Assembly: GCA_946478235.1 (NCBI GenBank)
Contig: CAMLBF010000005.1
Span: forward strand, 62,001-126,000
Source of the DNA: an uncultured Bartonella sp.
GTDB taxonomy: Bacteria > Pseudomonadota > Alphaproteobacteria > Rhizobiales > Rhizobiaceae
DNA: 64,000 nt
Direction of reading: 5' to 3'
In this document: one piece after another, positions 28,295-37,869 of the stretch
Layout: each line of letters opens with the position of its first letter
Numbering within the stretch: position 1 is the first letter of the stretch
Position numbers and translations under genes: made by a program
Notes under the pieces: generated by a model
The model's input: the letters and a program-made list of their open reading frames with translations, nothing else
Told to the model about the DNA's origin: nothing
Databases searched by the model: none

Positions 28295-28309
28295 GTTCTT
28301 GTTTTGTTC
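28295..28309 (-). promoter_or_regulatory. LexA (SOS) box of the imuA-imuB-dnaE2 operon
   Basis: GTTC-TTGTTTT-GTTC on the plus strand is an exact alphaproteobacterial LexA box. It shares its left flank and most of its spacer with the box at 20706. Confidence 0.88.
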
Positions 28310-28414
28310 TATTATGGAATCTATTTCAAATGAGAGTCAAGCCGGTATTTTAAGGCGTGCAGCGATATTGGTAAAAACAGGTTTTAAAAACTGGAACTTG
28401 TAAAAAATATCTGT

Positions 28415-28456
28415 GTTCCTATTTCTATTCCAACAGTTCCTATTTCTATTTCAATA
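28415..28456. repeat. 21-bp tandem duplication
   Basis: Two adjacent 21-bp units starting GTTCCTATTTCTATT differ at a few bases. They lie between the divergent imuA and YkvA-like genes. Confidence 0.7.
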
Positions 28457-28471
28457 AAGGTTCTTTGGGAT

Positions 28472-28888
28472 ATGTGCCCGAACGGAAATTCTAAGATGGA
28501 CAAAACAGCAATCGATAAAATTCTGCAACCTGGCTCAAAAAAGGAGCAAGCAAGTCGGGCAGCCCGTATAAGGGCTGGTTTTTGGAAAACTGTTCGCAAG
28601 GCAGCAGCCCATATTCCTTTTATGGAAGATGTTGTTGCAGCTTATTTTTGTGCATTTGATCCTGCGACACCTGCACGGGTGCGCGGTATTTTATTAGCAG
28701 CCCTTGCTTATTTCGTTATGCCATTTGATTTTATACCCGATATGCTGGCTGTTATAGGTTTTTCTGATGATATTGCCGTTTTAACAATAGCAATTGCGGC
28801 GGTACGTTCGCATATTACAGAAGCCCATCGTCTTGCTGCCCGTGAGGCTTTATCTGGTGAAGAAAAAACAGAAGACAAAATCGTATAA
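28472..28888 (+). CDS. YkvA/DUF1232-family membrane protein
   Basis: A 138-residue protein with the DUF1232 core: ARVRGILLAALAYFVMPFDFIPDMLAVIGFSDD, in which the PxDxIPD segment is diagnostic, plus a second hydrophobic stretch (IAVLTIAIAAV). Function is unknown; the family consists of small membrane proteins. An internal ATG at 28496 (MDKTAIDKIL) is an equally good start, as neither has a strong ribosome site. Confidence 0.8.
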   Translation: MCPNGNSKMDKTAIDKILQPGSKKEQASRAARIRAGFWKTVRKAAAHIPFMEDVVAAYFCAFDPATPARVRGILLAALAYFVMPFDFIPDMLAVIGFSDDIAVLTIAIAAVRSHITEAHRLAAREALSGEEKTEDKIV

Positions 28889-29065
28889 TAGTTTTTTGTC
28901 ATTTGATAAAATTTAACTGAAATTTCACCTTTTGGTAACCATAAACAAGTCAAAATTACATGAAACACTGTTTGCATATCCGGCAAGTGGTATGCTGGTT
29001 TGATATAATTTAGCAGTTTAAAGCCAAATGGCTTTGCAATGGAAAACAAGAAGTGAGCTGAGTAT

Positions 29066-29566
29066 ATGATGTTTGGAAAAACTTTTGTTGCTGCGTCTGT
29101 TATGGTAATGGCTATTGCTGGTACCGCTTCGGCACAAACACCAACCCGCATCAATCAATTTGACGCTTGGGGTGCCTATTCCTACAAATCAGGTAACAGC
29201 ACAGTTTGTTATGTGTTATCAGCACCAGTAACGTCAGAACCTAAATCTGTCACACATGGTGATAATTATTTTCTTATCAGTAAACGGGCGGGTGCTACCG
29301 TATCCTATGAACCGCAGTTTATGGCAGGATATACCTTGAAGGATAAGGTTACAGTTTCTGTTGATGGCAAGAATTTTGAATTCTTCACTAAGGATTCTTC
29401 AGCATGGGCCACAACACCTGCCATTGAAACTCAATTGATTACCGCAATGAAGAGTGGATCGAAACTGTCAATTAATGCTGTTTCACAACGTGGCACAAAA
29501 ACCAGCTACACCTATTCCCTAAAAGGGGTCAAGGCTGCACTTGCCGCTGCGCAAAAGTGTAAATAA
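29066..29566 (+). CDS. IalB-family (invasion-associated locus B) periplasmic protein
   Basis: A 166-residue protein with a clean signal peptide cleaved after ASA (about residue 23) and the IalB-type beta-rich domain: FDAWGAYSY, CYVLSAP, YFLISKR, FEFFTKDSSAW, LITAMKSGSKL and a final AAQKCK. The family was named for Bartonella invasion, but members are widespread in non-pathogenic Rhizobiales, so a role in virulence should not be assumed. The neighbour rlmN is the usual one in this order. Two ATGs are adjacent at the start. A terminator follows. Confidence 0.88.
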   Translation: MMFGKTFVAASVMVMAIAGTASAQTPTRINQFDAWGAYSYKSGNSTVCYVLSAPVTSEPKSVTHGDNYFLISKRAGATVSYEPQFMAGYTLKDKVTVSVDGKNFEFFTKDSSAWATTPAIETQLITAMKSGSKLSINAVSQRGTKTSYTYSLKGVKAALAAAQKCK

Positions 29567-29594
29567 CTTCTCACAAAATATATTTTAACCCATT

Positions 29595-29638
29595 TAAGCA
29601 CCGTATCATGGTATTGCCATGTTGCGGTGCTTATTTTG
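29595..29638 (+). terminator. Terminator after the IalB-like gene
   Basis: AAGCACCG pairs with CGGTGCTT, with an inner CATGG/CCATG helix, followed by ATTTTGT. It separates the IalB-like gene from rlmN. Confidence 0.7.
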
Positions 29639-29716
29639 TAAAGTATAAGTTTGGTGACGTTGGCGGGTTTTTGTGTTAAATGCGCCAGACGAATTGTAAC
29701 AAACAACCGGAAGACC

Positions 29717-30946
29717 ATGAGCGTATCCTACGACCTCAGACCTATTGGTGCAAATGCTGCCTTGCGCCCTGCTATGACCGATGAACAAATGCCATCCCTC
29801 ATTGGCTTGTCACGGGATGAAATGGGTGATGCACTTAGAAAAATAGGCGTCAATGACCGCCAGATAAAGATGCGGGTAAGCCAGCTATGGCATTGGCTTT
29901 ATGTGCGTGGTGTTTCCAGTTTTGATGATATGTTCAACATCTCCAAAGAAATGCGCGAGACGTTGAAAAAGCATTTTTCCATTGCGCGGCCTGAAATTGT
30001 CGAAGAACAGGTATCCAATGATGGTACGCGTAAATGGTTGTTGCGTTTTCCACCACGTGGCGCAGGCAAGCCTGTCGAAGTGGAAATGGTTTATATTCCA
30101 GAAGAAGGGCGCGGCACTTTGTGTATGTCATCACAAGTTGGCTGTACATTGACATGCTCTTTCTGTCATACTGGCACACAAAAGCTTGTCCGCAACCTCA
30201 CTGCCGAAGAAATTTTGGGTCAGTTGCTTATTGCTCGTGATCGGTTGGGCGATTTTCCAGAAAAAGACACTCCAGACGGTGCAATTGTGCCTGCGGAAGG
30301 GCGCAAAATCACCAATATTGTCATGATGGGCATGGGGGAACCGCTTTACAATTTTGAATCGGTGAAAAAAGCCTTGTTAATCGCGTCCGATGGCGATGGA
30401 TTATCGCTTTCCAAACGACGCATTACTTTATCAACGTCTGGTGTTGTGCCTGGCATTATTCGTACCGGTGAAGAAATTGGTGTGATGTTGGCAATTTCTC
30501 TTCATGCTGTGCGTGATGAATTACGGGATATGCTTGTGCCAATTAACAAGAAATATCCTTTGGAAGAGCTGATTGCTGCCTGCAAGGCATATCCTGGTCT
30601 TTCCAATGCAAAGCGTATTACATTTGAATATGTCATGTTGAAAGACGTTAACGACAGTCTTGATGATGCAAAATGTCTCATAAAATTATTACAAGGAATT
30701 CCGGCAAAAATAAATCTTATCCCTTTCAACCCATGGCCGGGTAGCAATTACCAATGCTCGGATTGGGAACAGATTGAACGATTTGCAGATGCGATCAATC
30801 AGGCTGGATATGCTTCGCCTATCCGCACACCACGCGGACGAGATATTCTTGCTGCTTGTGGGCAACTAAAATCGGAATCGGAACGTTTACGTAAGTCCGA
30901 GAGATTGAAACTTGAAGCCATGATGATTGCCGGACACGGCGAGTAA
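29717..30946 (+). CDS. rlmN: Dual-specificity 23S rRNA/tRNA adenine C2-methyltransferase
   Basis: A 409-residue radical-SAM enzyme that methylates A2503 of 23S rRNA and A37 of some tRNAs. The iron-sulfur motif CTLTCSFC is present, with VGCTL before it and [13 protein letters not shown] and [13 protein letters not shown] after it. The start at 29717 ([10 protein letters not shown]) has GGAAGA upstream and gives an N-terminus typical of rhizobial RlmN; the upstream in-frame TTG lacks a ribosome site. Confidence 0.96.
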   Translation: MSVSYDLRPIGANAALRPAMTDEQMPSLIGLSRDEMGDALRKIGVNDRQIKMRVSQLWHWLYVRGVSSFDDMFNISKEMRETLKKHFSIARPEIVEEQVSNDGTRKWLLRFPPRGAGKPVEVEMVYIPEEGRGTLCMSSQVGCTLTCSFCHTGTQKLVRNLTAEEILGQLLIARDRLGDFPEKDTPDGAIVPAEGRKITNIVMMGMGEPLYNFESVKKALLIASDGDGLSLSKRRITLSTSGVVPGIIRTGEEIGVMLAISLHAVRDELRDMLVPINKKYPLEELIAACKAYPGLSNAKRITFEYVMLKDVNDSLDDAKCLIKLLQGIPAKINLIPFNPWPGSNYQCSDWEQIERFADAINQAGYASPIRTPRGRDILAACGQLKSESERLRKSERLKLEAMMIAGHGE

Positions 30947-30971
30947 AAATATGGCTGGAACAGGAAACAAT

Positions 30972-31397
30972 ATGAAGAATATGACAGCTTTTCACATTAC
31001 ATGGATTTTGGTCGGCTGCATTTTTGCCGAAGCTGCTTTCATGATTGTCCAAATAGCCCTTACGATAGCGTGTTCAGGACAAAGTGTTAGCTTGCATGAT
31101 ATGTTGTCACCCGATAATCCGCTTTATGCTATTCCGCCGCATTTTCTGATTGTTGGTGTTGTTTTTCTTGCAGCCATTATTTTTGGCGAATACAAGCAGA
31201 TTTATAACATTGGCTACTATATTGTTGCGGCCGTTATTGCTGCCATACTATATTTTATTTCTCTTTGGCTGAGCGATTTTACCTTATTGTTCAAGGATAT
31301 TGTGATTAATCTTGTTGCCGCTGTTATTTCTGGCGCAATCTATTGGGTAATCACGCCGCGCCGTTACAACCGCCGCTCATTATCTACTTTCAACTAA
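30972..31397 (+). CDS. Small multi-pass membrane protein, unknown function
   Basis: About 141 residues with four predicted membrane segments: HITWILVGCIFAEAAFMIV, FLIVGVVFLAAIIFG, IGYYIVAAVIAAILYFISLW and IVINLVAAVISGAIYWVI, then a basic end. I recognise no family. The ATG at 30972 is preferred because AGGAA lies just upstream; ATG 30951 is an alternative. It starts 25 bp after rlmN and is probably co-transcribed. Confidence 0.7.
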   Translation: MKNMTAFHITWILVGCIFAEAAFMIVQIALTIACSGQSVSLHDMLSPDNPLYAIPPHFLIVGVVFLAAIIFGEYKQIYNIGYYIVAAVIAAILYFISLWLSDFTLLFKDIVINLVAAVISGAIYWVITPRRYNRRSLSTFN

Positions 31398-31440
31398 GTC
31401 TACTTGAAACTAGGATATATTGATTTCTATCAGTAATAAC

Positions 31441-31473
31441 AAAGCCGAAACGCTCTGCTTTTCGGCTTTTTAT
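31441..31473 (+). terminator. Terminator between convergent membrane-protein genes
   Basis: AAAGCCGAAA pairs with TTTTCGGCTTT around an 8-base loop and is followed by a T-run. The A-run on the other side suggests it also serves the minus-strand gene ending at 31487. Confidence 0.8.
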
Positions 31474-31486
31474 ATACAATGAACGA

Positions 31487-31984
31487 TTAAAACTGATAGC
31501 CTTTTGCTACCAGATTTTTATGACGTTCTGTGAGACGCTCTGTCATTTTGCCGTCTTTTACCATTTGGCGTAGTTTTTCCATATGTTTCCGACGCAATTT
31601 TGGTGAACCCCGACGCACCATTGGCCACAATATCCACGGCAACGCAAAAATATGAAACATGGCAAATACAATGACCGTCGCCACTTTTGATGCCATAATA
31701 TAATGCCCACCTGCACGCAAAATACGATAGGGAATAGTGGCGCAAATAGCGACAAATACCGCCCATAATGCCGGAATAAGAAGTGCAGCCAGCAAAATTC
31801 CGAAACCACCAAGATTAAGAAAAAATTTTAAATCCCACGCATGGATAAGCCAATTGGCAACACCCAAAAGTCCAACCAGAAGCGCGCCATAAATAAACAC
31901 AACAAACATAATCAAAAAAGTGAGTGGCGCGGCAATGCCAGGTTCACGAAATCGATCGTCTTGAACATGAGCCAATGAGGTCAT
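31487..31984 (-). CDS. Multi-pass membrane protein, unknown function
   Basis: A 165-residue protein with about three hydrophobic helices (PLTFLIMFVVFIYGALLVGLL, FGILLAALLIPALWAVFVAI, VIVFAMFHIFALPWILWPM) and a strongly basic C-terminal tail. No family recognised. ATG 31984 (MTSLAHVQDD) has AGGAA at a good distance; an extension to 32014 does not. Confidence 0.7.
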   Translation of the reverse strand: MTSLAHVQDDRFREPGIAAPLTFLIMFVVFIYGALLVGLLGVANWLIHAWDLKFFLNLGGFGILLAALLIPALWAVFVAICATIPYRILRAGGHYIMASKVATVIVFAMFHIFALPWILWPMVRRGSPKLRRKHMEKLRQMVKDGKMTERLTERHKNLVAKGYQF

Positions 31985-32160
31985 TTTATTTCCTGTCATC
32001 AAAAACAATAGCATAATGCTATTTCACTGAAACCTAACAGCCGTTTCCCCCAAAGGTCAACAGTTGTGATAAGCAAAATCCATCTACATGGTTCGTTAGA
32101 TGACTTAAAACATAGCTATAATATATGCCGCACCATCAATTTGGCTGTTAGGCTCTGCCA

Positions 32161-32628
32161 TCAGGCAGCATTAGTTGCTGCCTGTGTTTGCGTTAAAAAA
32201 GTATGCAGTGCCTGTGCCTCATGGGTATTGCGTAATTTTTGCACCATATCAGGATCACGCAATACGCGCGCTATTTTTGACAAGGCTTTCAAATGGTCAG
32301 CTCCAGCACTTTCCGGTGCCAATAGTAAAAACACCAGATCAACAGGCTCATCATCAAGCGCTTCAAAATCAACTGGTGTATCAAGGCGGGCAAACACACC
32401 CACAATATTATCGAGCTGGGCAAGTTTACCGTGTGGAATGGCAATTCCATTACCAACACCGGTAGAACCGAGCTTTTCGCGCTGTAAGATGGTATCCAGC
32501 ACAACTCTTTCTTCCAATCCTGTGAGATCGGCTGCCTTTTCCGCCATAATCTGCAAAACCTGCTTTTTAGAATTGGCCTTAAGAGCCGGTATTATGGCCT
32601 GCGGTGCGACTAAATCACTAAGATCCAT
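32161..32628 (-). CDS. ptsN: PTS IIA-like nitrogen regulatory protein (EIIA-Ntr)
   Basis: A 155-residue IIA-Ntr protein; the phosphoacceptor is His66 in GNGIAIPHGKL. It is the last acceptor of the nitrogen PTS phosphorelay and modulates potassium transport, stringent response and other targets. It lies 123 bp after hpf and downstream of rpoN, the classic rpoN-hpf-ptsN arrangement. AAGGA precedes the start. Confidence 0.95.
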   Translation of the reverse strand: MDLSDLVAPQAIIPALKANSKKQVLQIMAEKAADLTGLEERVVLDTILQREKLGSTGVGNGIAIPHGKLAQLDNIVGVFARLDTPVDFEALDDEPVDLVFLLLAPESAGADHLKALSKIARVLRDPDMVQKLRNTHEAQALHTFLTQTQAATNAA

Positions 32629-32751
32629 ATAACATTTCCTTATTTCGCGACCGATTTTTGCTAATATATTTAAAAGCTATTAGCCATAAAGATCACGGAT
32701 TTTACAGTATTGATTGCCAAATTAAATCAGACAATCCAATGATTTTCCCGT

Positions 32752-33336
32752 TCAAGCTTGGTTTTTAACAGTTGAGGGGTCTATCCAACCGATATTTCCA
32801 TCAGCACGGCGATAAACGATATTGATTTTATTATCAACTGCATTGCGGAAGACGAGAACCGGATTATCCATAAGATCAAGTTCAACAACAGCATCAGCAA
32901 CAGACATATCTCTTAAAGACATAGATGTTTCAGCCACGATTGTTGGTGCATAATCAACCGGTAAACCGTCCTCGACATCAGGAACAGGTTCCATAATATG
33001 ATAGGCATATTCTGCCATAGCCGTGTTGTCATTTTGCAGGTTACTGCGTGATTTTAAACGGCGTTTATAACGACGAAGGCGCGTTTCAATACGCTCGGCT
33101 GCCACATCAAAGGCAGCTTGTGGGTCTTGCGCCTGACCAGTGGTTTGTAAAACTGCACCGCTACTCAAATGCAGTACACAGTCGGCTGAAAAGCGTGAAC
33201 CGGATTTAACGACAGTTACATGACCTGTGACACTTCCACCGAAATATTTGGAAACAGCATCATTAATGCGCTCCTCTATCCGCGTGCGGAAAGAATCACC
33301 AATGTCCATATGTTTCCCCGAAATGCGCAAGCTCAT
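32752..33336 (-). CDS. hpf: Ribosome hibernation-promoting factor, long form
   Basis: A 194-residue long HPF: N-terminal S30AE domain (SLRISGKHMDIGDSFRTRI, residues 1 to about 100) and C-terminal dimerisation domain (VVELDLMDNPVLVFRNAVDNKINIVYRR). It binds the 30S subunit and pairs ribosomes into inactive 100S dimers in stationary phase. GAGG precedes the ATG. It lies between rpoN and ptsN. Confidence 0.95.
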   Translation of the reverse strand: MSLRISGKHMDIGDSFRTRIEERINDAVSKYFGGSVTGHVTVVKSGSRFSADCVLHLSSGAVLQTTGQAQDPQAAFDVAAERIETRLRRYKRRLKSRSNLQNDNTAMAEYAYHIMEPVPDVEDGLPVDYAPTIVAETSMSLRDMSVADAVVELDLMDNPVLVFRNAVDNKINIVYRRADGNIGWIDPSTVKNQA

Positions 33337-33482
33337 TATAAACCTCGTTCATAATTCGTGACTGGGTTAGTTTAGCGGCATCTGCCATCGGAAGCAACCG
33401 TAAGCACACCCCTCATGGTCAAAGGCCATTACCCTTTTTTAGCGGCTTCTATTAATTAAGCCTGCTGATGTCAATTATATTT

Positions 33483-35015
33483 TCAACTACTGGTTGTATT
33501 TTGTTTGGCCTTCTTTTCTCTTCGGCGAGCAACAGAAGATGGAATATTCATGAGTTCTCTATACTTTGCGACCGTGCGACGGGCGATATCGATGTTTTCT
33601 TTCTGCAAGAGTTGGACAAGTGTATCATCGGATAGAATATGATCGGCATCTTCATTATCAACCAGTTCACGAATGCGAAAACGAACCGCATCAGCAGCAT
33701 GGCTCTCCTCACCCGAGGTTGATTGCAAAGAGGCTGAAAAAAAACTGCGCATCTCGAAAGTGCCACGTGGAGTCGCCACATATTTGTTGGCAGTAACGCG
33801 GCTTATTGTTGATTCATGCATGCCCACCGCTTCCGCGACCGTTGCCAATGTCAGAGGTTTAAGAAAACCAACGCCGTGACGCAAGAAATCCTGCTGAAAT
33901 CGGACAATTTCAGCGGTTACTTTCAACAAAGTTGTGGCGCGTTGATCGAGCGCACGCAATAACCAATTGGCATTTTGCAAGCATTCATTGATAAAATGGC
34001 GTTCGGCAGTATCGCGACCTATTTTTAGGGCGTAATCCCGATGGATTATCAATCTTGGTAGAATTGCCTGATTTAATTCAACCAAAAATTCTCCATTGCC
34101 TGAAGCACGAATAATCACATCCGGCACAACAAAGCCTAATGGATCCTGACTGAATGCCAAACCGGGTTTAGGATTAAGTCGGCGGATTTCCTGCAAAATA
34201 TCCAGAAGCTCACTTTGATCGAGGTTAGATATTTTCGACAAATAGGCAAAATCGCGTTTTGCCAAAGCAGGCAGATTATCCAGCACAGCCGCAATTGCCG
34301 GATCAAGTCGATTTACACGTTCTAGTTGTAATGCGAGACATTCTTTTAATGACCGACAAAAGACACCGGCGGGATCAAATTGTTGTAAACGCGCAAAAAT
34401 TGAATCTATTTCTTTAATGTCTATGGCAAATTTTTCTGATGTCTCGCTCAAGGAGCCCACAAAATAGCCCGCTTCATTAAGCTGATCGGCAAGATAGCGG
34501 GCAATATCTCTTTCCTTTTGACTGGCGAATGCCAAAGCAATCTGTTCTGCAATAAAGGACTGTAAACTCGGCTTATCAGCAACCGTTTCTGCGATATTTG
34601 TCATCTCGAGAGGAAGCGGTTTTAACGATATTTCGTTCCAATCTGTTGGCCTATCGCAATTATAAGTCAACTCCGCCTGATTTTCGTGCGAATGATTGGG
34701 GGACTCTTCACTATCGAATATATTTTGCAAAGCTTCCGCCGAAGAAAACTCTGGAATCAGCTTCTCCGCACTATCATCAGATGCTAAATTCAAATGCTCA
34801 TTATTTTCTTCAGGGCTATCGACTGAAGGTTCAACATTATCAGTGCTATTGGTTGCGTCTACACGTTCCAGCAATGGATTTTTTTCCAGCACGTCATTCA
34901 AATATTGCTCGAGTTCCAGTGCCGCCATTTGCAACAGCTTGATAGATTGCATCAATTGTGGAGTCATGGTGAGTGATTGCGCTTGATGCATATCAAGCGA
35001 TGGTGAAAGCGCCAT
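33483..35015 (-). CDS. rpoN: RNA polymerase sigma-54 factor
   Basis: A 510-residue sigma-54: Gln- and Leu-rich region I (SLTMTPQLMQSIKLLQMA), an acidic region II, the core-binding domain, the DNA-binding helix-turn-helix (TVAEAVGMHESTISRVTANK) and the RpoN box ARRTVAKYRE near the end. It directs transcription of nitrogen and other genes with AAA+ activators. A very long gene-free spacer separates it from lptB, its usual upstream neighbour, so it probably has its own promoter. Confidence 0.96.
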   Translation of the reverse strand: MALSPSLDMHQAQSLTMTPQLMQSIKLLQMAALELEQYLNDVLEKNPLLERVDATNSTDNVEPSVDSPEENNEHLNLASDDSAEKLIPEFSSAEALQNIFDSEESPNHSHENQAELTYNCDRPTDWNEISLKPLPLEMTNIAETVADKPSLQSFIAEQIALAFASQKERDIARYLADQLNEAGYFVGSLSETSEKFAIDIKEIDSIFARLQQFDPAGVFCRSLKECLALQLERVNRLDPAIAAVLDNLPALAKRDFAYLSKISNLDQSELLDILQEIRRLNPKPGLAFSQDPLGFVVPDVIIRASGNGEFLVELNQAILPRLIIHRDYALKIGRDTAERHFINECLQNANWLLRALDQRATTLLKVTAEIVRFQQDFLRHGVGFLKPLTLATVAEAVGMHESTISRVTANKYVATPRGTFEMRSFFSASLQSTSGEESHAADAVRFRIRELVDNEDADHILSDDTLVQLLQKENIDIARRTVAKYRELMNIPSSVARRREKKAKQNTTSS

Positions 35016-35192
35016 TACAAATCCCTCCCCACTTTTAAAACAGAGACATCAGAATGCTTTTTGGCATACTGATATGATGATCTACCAATGCTGTTTTTAA
35101 CTATGAAAACTGGTATGAACCTTGCTTGTCAATATAAAATTTTATTATGCTGGCTTACAATCACGCTTCTTTTTTAGTTCATCTTGTGGCGC

Positions 35193-35238
35193 ACTGTCAG
35201 TTTGTAGTGTTGCTTACTGTCAGTTCATAATGTTGCAC
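35193..35238. repeat. 23-bp tandem duplication
   Basis: Two adjacent 23-bp units starting ACTGTCAGTT and containing A(G/A)TGTTGC. Confidence 0.65.
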
Positions 35239-35960
35239 ACTAAATAACCCTCTTTCTACATATCTCGCCTGATTATGTGCGACCAATCATTGTTGTCAGT
35301 GTTTTGCGATAGCGCTGTTTGACAATGTTATATTGGATATCAAATGAGAATAATGCATGATTTTTATAGCTAATGGCGCATATGGAAGACTTTAAAATAC
35401 TGTTCCCTCATAACTGTCCCACATGACTGTTCTCCATAACGCTACATTCCATTACACGCGTACTACCAGCTATAACAGGCATACCAGAAGTCTGGTTAAA
35501 TCCCTCAACACCACATCATTGGGGTCTAAGCTTATTATGCGTAAGCTGTCACTTTTTATCTCTATTTCTCTCAATTTATGCCAATCAATCCGGCGATAGA
35601 TCTGAATAAAGATAGCTATCATTATTGCTGGGTATCAATCATCGCAACCATAGATAAATTGTATCTGTCTTCTCTCGAATAATGATCGAAAGTCAGGCGC
35701 TTGATTGCATTAAATAGCCCACACATATTGGGTAAACTTGCAGTATTTATAACGTCGTTTCAATAGACTTTTATAAACTTTTCCTCATAGACTTTGTGAC
35801 AATGGCATTCAAAAACTATCAATATTTCAGCAATCAAATAGCCACTGGTGACTTTTGGCGGTACTTCTGACGCTGATGATAACACGATATGCCAACGCTC
35901 ATAATGGTTGGCACGACAGCCCATAACTGGCTACGCTTTAGTTGATTGGAAATCGTAAGC

Positions 35961-36135
35961 TAATTGGAAATTGTATTACTGCTGGGAATTGATCGCGTTG
36001 TTGCTGGTCTGGAACGATACAACGGCTTGAAATCAATCACGCAGTAGTTGGTTTGGAACTGCACAACAGATTGCAATTAATCACCTGTCACTGGTTAGAA
36101 ATTGCAGCACAGCTGGCAATGGATTGTGCTGCTAT
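35961..36135. repeat. Degenerate 44-bp tandem repeat, four units
   Basis: Four head-to-tail units at 35961-36004, 36005-36048, 36049-36091 and 36092-36135 (44, 44, 43 and 44 bp). Three begin TGGT followed by (C/T)TGGAA or TAGAAA. Shared positions include ACAAC/GCACA near base 15 and AAT near the centre. A partial fifth copy may precede them at 35941. The units are too diverged and contiguous to be CRISPR repeats. Confidence 0.7.
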
Positions 36136-36310
36136 TCGCCTTTGGTCGTGTTGCAGTTGATGACCGTTTGCTTTGTTCAAATGCGTGTTGATGACCAATT
36201 ATTTTCAACAAAACCATTTAATATCAAATACAAAATTGAATCTTATTGACAAAACGCCACAGCTAATCGGCACAAGATGCCAAAGTGTGTTTGATACAAA
36301 TTCGTTCTTT

Positions 36311-36346
36311 ATATATAGCAGCAGCCAAATATATAGCGGCAGCCAA
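36311..36346. repeat. 18-bp tandem duplication at the lptB end
   Basis: Two adjacent 18-bp units, ATATATAGC(A/G)GCAGCCAA, differing at one base. They end just before the lptB stop codon on the minus strand. Confidence 0.75.
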
Positions 36347-36348
36347 AA

Positions 36349-37152
36349 TCAGAGTGAAAACTGATCGCCAAGATAGAGTCTGCGAACGTCCGCATTGGTG
36401 ACAATATCATCTGGCTTGCCATGCGTAAGAACCTGACCATTATGGATAATATAGGCTCTGTCGACGAGACCCAATGTTTCACGCACATTATGATCGGTAA
36501 TCAACACACCAATGCCACGGCTGGTCAAATGCCGTACGAGTTGCTGGATATCTGCAATAGCGATCGGATCGATACCTGCAAATGGTTCGTCCAGCAGCAT
36601 AAAATTTGGCCGTGAAGCCAATGCTCGCGCAATTTCTAGACGCCGACGTTCACCACCAGAAAGTGACAGTGATGGGCTCTTTCTTAAGTGCGCAATTTTG
36701 AATTCTTCCAGCAGCGCGTCAAGTTCTTCAGCACGTTTGTGGCGATCTTTTTCGACGACTTCCAGAACAGCTTTAATATTATTCTCAACCGACAGACCAC
36801 GGAAAATTGAGGCTTCTTGTGGCAAATAGCCAATGCCTAAGCGCGAGCGCCGATACATTGGCATATCTGTTACGTCAAAACCGTCAATCTCAATACTGCC
36901 GCTATCCACTTCGACAAGACCGGTTACCATATAGAAACAAGTGGTTTTACCAGCGCCGTTAGGCCCCAATATACCAACAGCTTCACCAGCACGAACACCA
37001 AAAGAAACGCCTTTGACAACCTGACGCCCACGATAGGTCTTTGTTAAATCATGGGCGACGAGCGTGCCTTTCAGCCGCTCTTTTAAAGCGTCACTTGAAC
37101 TGTCTTCATATGCGATTTTCTCGAAAGCTGCTTGAGAATTACTTTGTGACAT
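36349..37152 (-). CDS. lptB: LPS export ABC transporter ATP-binding protein
   Basis: A 267-residue ATPase with Walker A GPNGAGKTT, Q-loop LPQEASIF, signature LSGGERRRLEIARAL, Walker B FMLLDEPFAG and switch His in DHNVRE. It powers LptFG extraction of LPS from the inner membrane. An N-terminal extension of about 25 residues precedes the ABC core, as in many rhizobial LptB proteins. It is 6 bp after lptA, in the lptC-lptA-lptB operon. Confidence 0.96.
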   Translation of the reverse strand: MSQSNSQAAFEKIAYEDSSSDALKERLKGTLVAHDLTKTYRGRQVVKGVSFGVRAGEAVGILGPNGAGKTTCFYMVTGLVEVDSGSIEIDGFDVTDMPMYRRSRLGIGYLPQEASIFRGLSVENNIKAVLEVVEKDRHKRAEELDALLEEFKIAHLRKSPSLSLSGGERRRLEIARALASRPNFMLLDEPFAGIDPIAIADIQQLVRHLTSRGIGVLITDHNVRETLGLVDRAYIIHNGQVLTHGKPDDIVTNADVRRLYLGDQFSL

Positions 37153-37158
37153 TCAGGA

Positions 37159-37815
37159 TTATTTCCCGTTCTGCTCATTACGGTTCATAATAATGGAGAC
37201 ACGCCCATTATTTCCATTTTTTCCAGATGACTTACAGCTTTCCATAAAAGCTTTTCCCGTATCCATATGGGCCGTCAGTTTACAACCTGTTGCGATATTA
37301 TCACCGTCTGCCAAGATAACACGTTGGCCAGTCAGCACCATAATGTTTGATTTACCGTCAAAAATACCTTGGTCACCGGTGGCAACCTGTGTTGCCGTTT
37401 TAATGTAAACCTTACCCGAGGCTTCCATTTTTTCTACACCTGTTGAGCCAAGCCCCCCAATACCACTTGTTGGAACGGCTTTGCCTGTTTTACCAGTAGA
37501 TTTCTTGTCCGACTTGGCTGTGCCTTTTGCACCTGTGTCATCGTCAGGTTTTGTATAATGGACAATCAATTTAGATGTGCGCATGATGCGATCACCTTGA
37601 ACAACAGAAACATTGCCGGTGAAAATAGCGACGCCATCTTTGTCACGCATTTCTAAATTGTCAGCATTTAACTGAACAGGCTCTTTTCCGCCAGAAAGAT
37701 TGATGCCAAAGTCGGCTTGCTGGGCAGATGCCGGCAAATTGCCAATGCCTGATACTGCAATCCCCATAGCCATTATCGCCCATGTCTTACGCGAAAACTG
37801 TTTTAACAGCTTCAT
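37159..37815 (-). CDS. lptA: LPS transport periplasmic protein
   Basis: A 218-residue protein with a signal peptide ending near NLPASA and an OstA/LptA domain (PVQLNADNLEMRDKDGVAIFTGNVSVVQGDRIMRTSKLIVHY). It forms the periplasmic bridge for LPS. A Lys/Gly/Thr/Ser-rich insertion (about residues 95-125) interrupts the domain, as seen in rhizobial LptA. The start at 37815 has GAGGG at good distance; a start at 37866 would put extra residues before the signal peptide and overlap lptC. Confidence 0.92.
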   Translation of the reverse strand: MKLLKQFSRKTWAIMAMGIAVSGIGNLPASAQQADFGINLSGGKEPVQLNADNLEMRDKDGVAIFTGNVSVVQGDRIMRTSKLIVHYTKPDDDTGAKGTAKSDKKSTGKTGKAVPTSGIGGLGSTGVEKMEASGKVYIKTATQVATGDQGIFDGKSNIMVLTGQRVILADGDNIATGCKLTAHMDTGKAFMESCKSSGKNGNNGRVSIIMNRNEQNGK

Positions 37816-37869
37816 TCTATCACCCTCAATTAAACGCCACATCGGCGAAAAAGCATAGTCTTTCAAACT

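Larger units (their letters stand above)
35016..36348. other. 1.3-kb gene-free spacer between lptB and rpoN
   Basis: No open frame with a ribosome site and coding character is visible on either strand. The region contains degenerate tandem duplications (35193-35238, 35961-36135, 36311-36346) and looser direct repeats elsewhere. In related bacteria lptB and rpoN are normally close. It must contain the rpoN promoter; I could not identify a decayed gene. Confidence 0.7.

Noticed and set aside
29066-29566. IalB homologue as evidence of a pathogen
   Set aside because: The family is common in harmless Rhizobiales, so it does not show virulence.
35016-36348. Pseudogene between lptB and rpoN
   Set aside because: No stretch reads as a recognisable protein in any frame, even allowing frameshifts by eye; tandem-repeat expansion explains more of what is visible.
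36173-36364. 63-residue plus-strand frame at the end of the lptB-rpoN spacer
   Set aside because: No ribosome site, low-complexity content and overlap with an 18-bp duplication and the lptB end.
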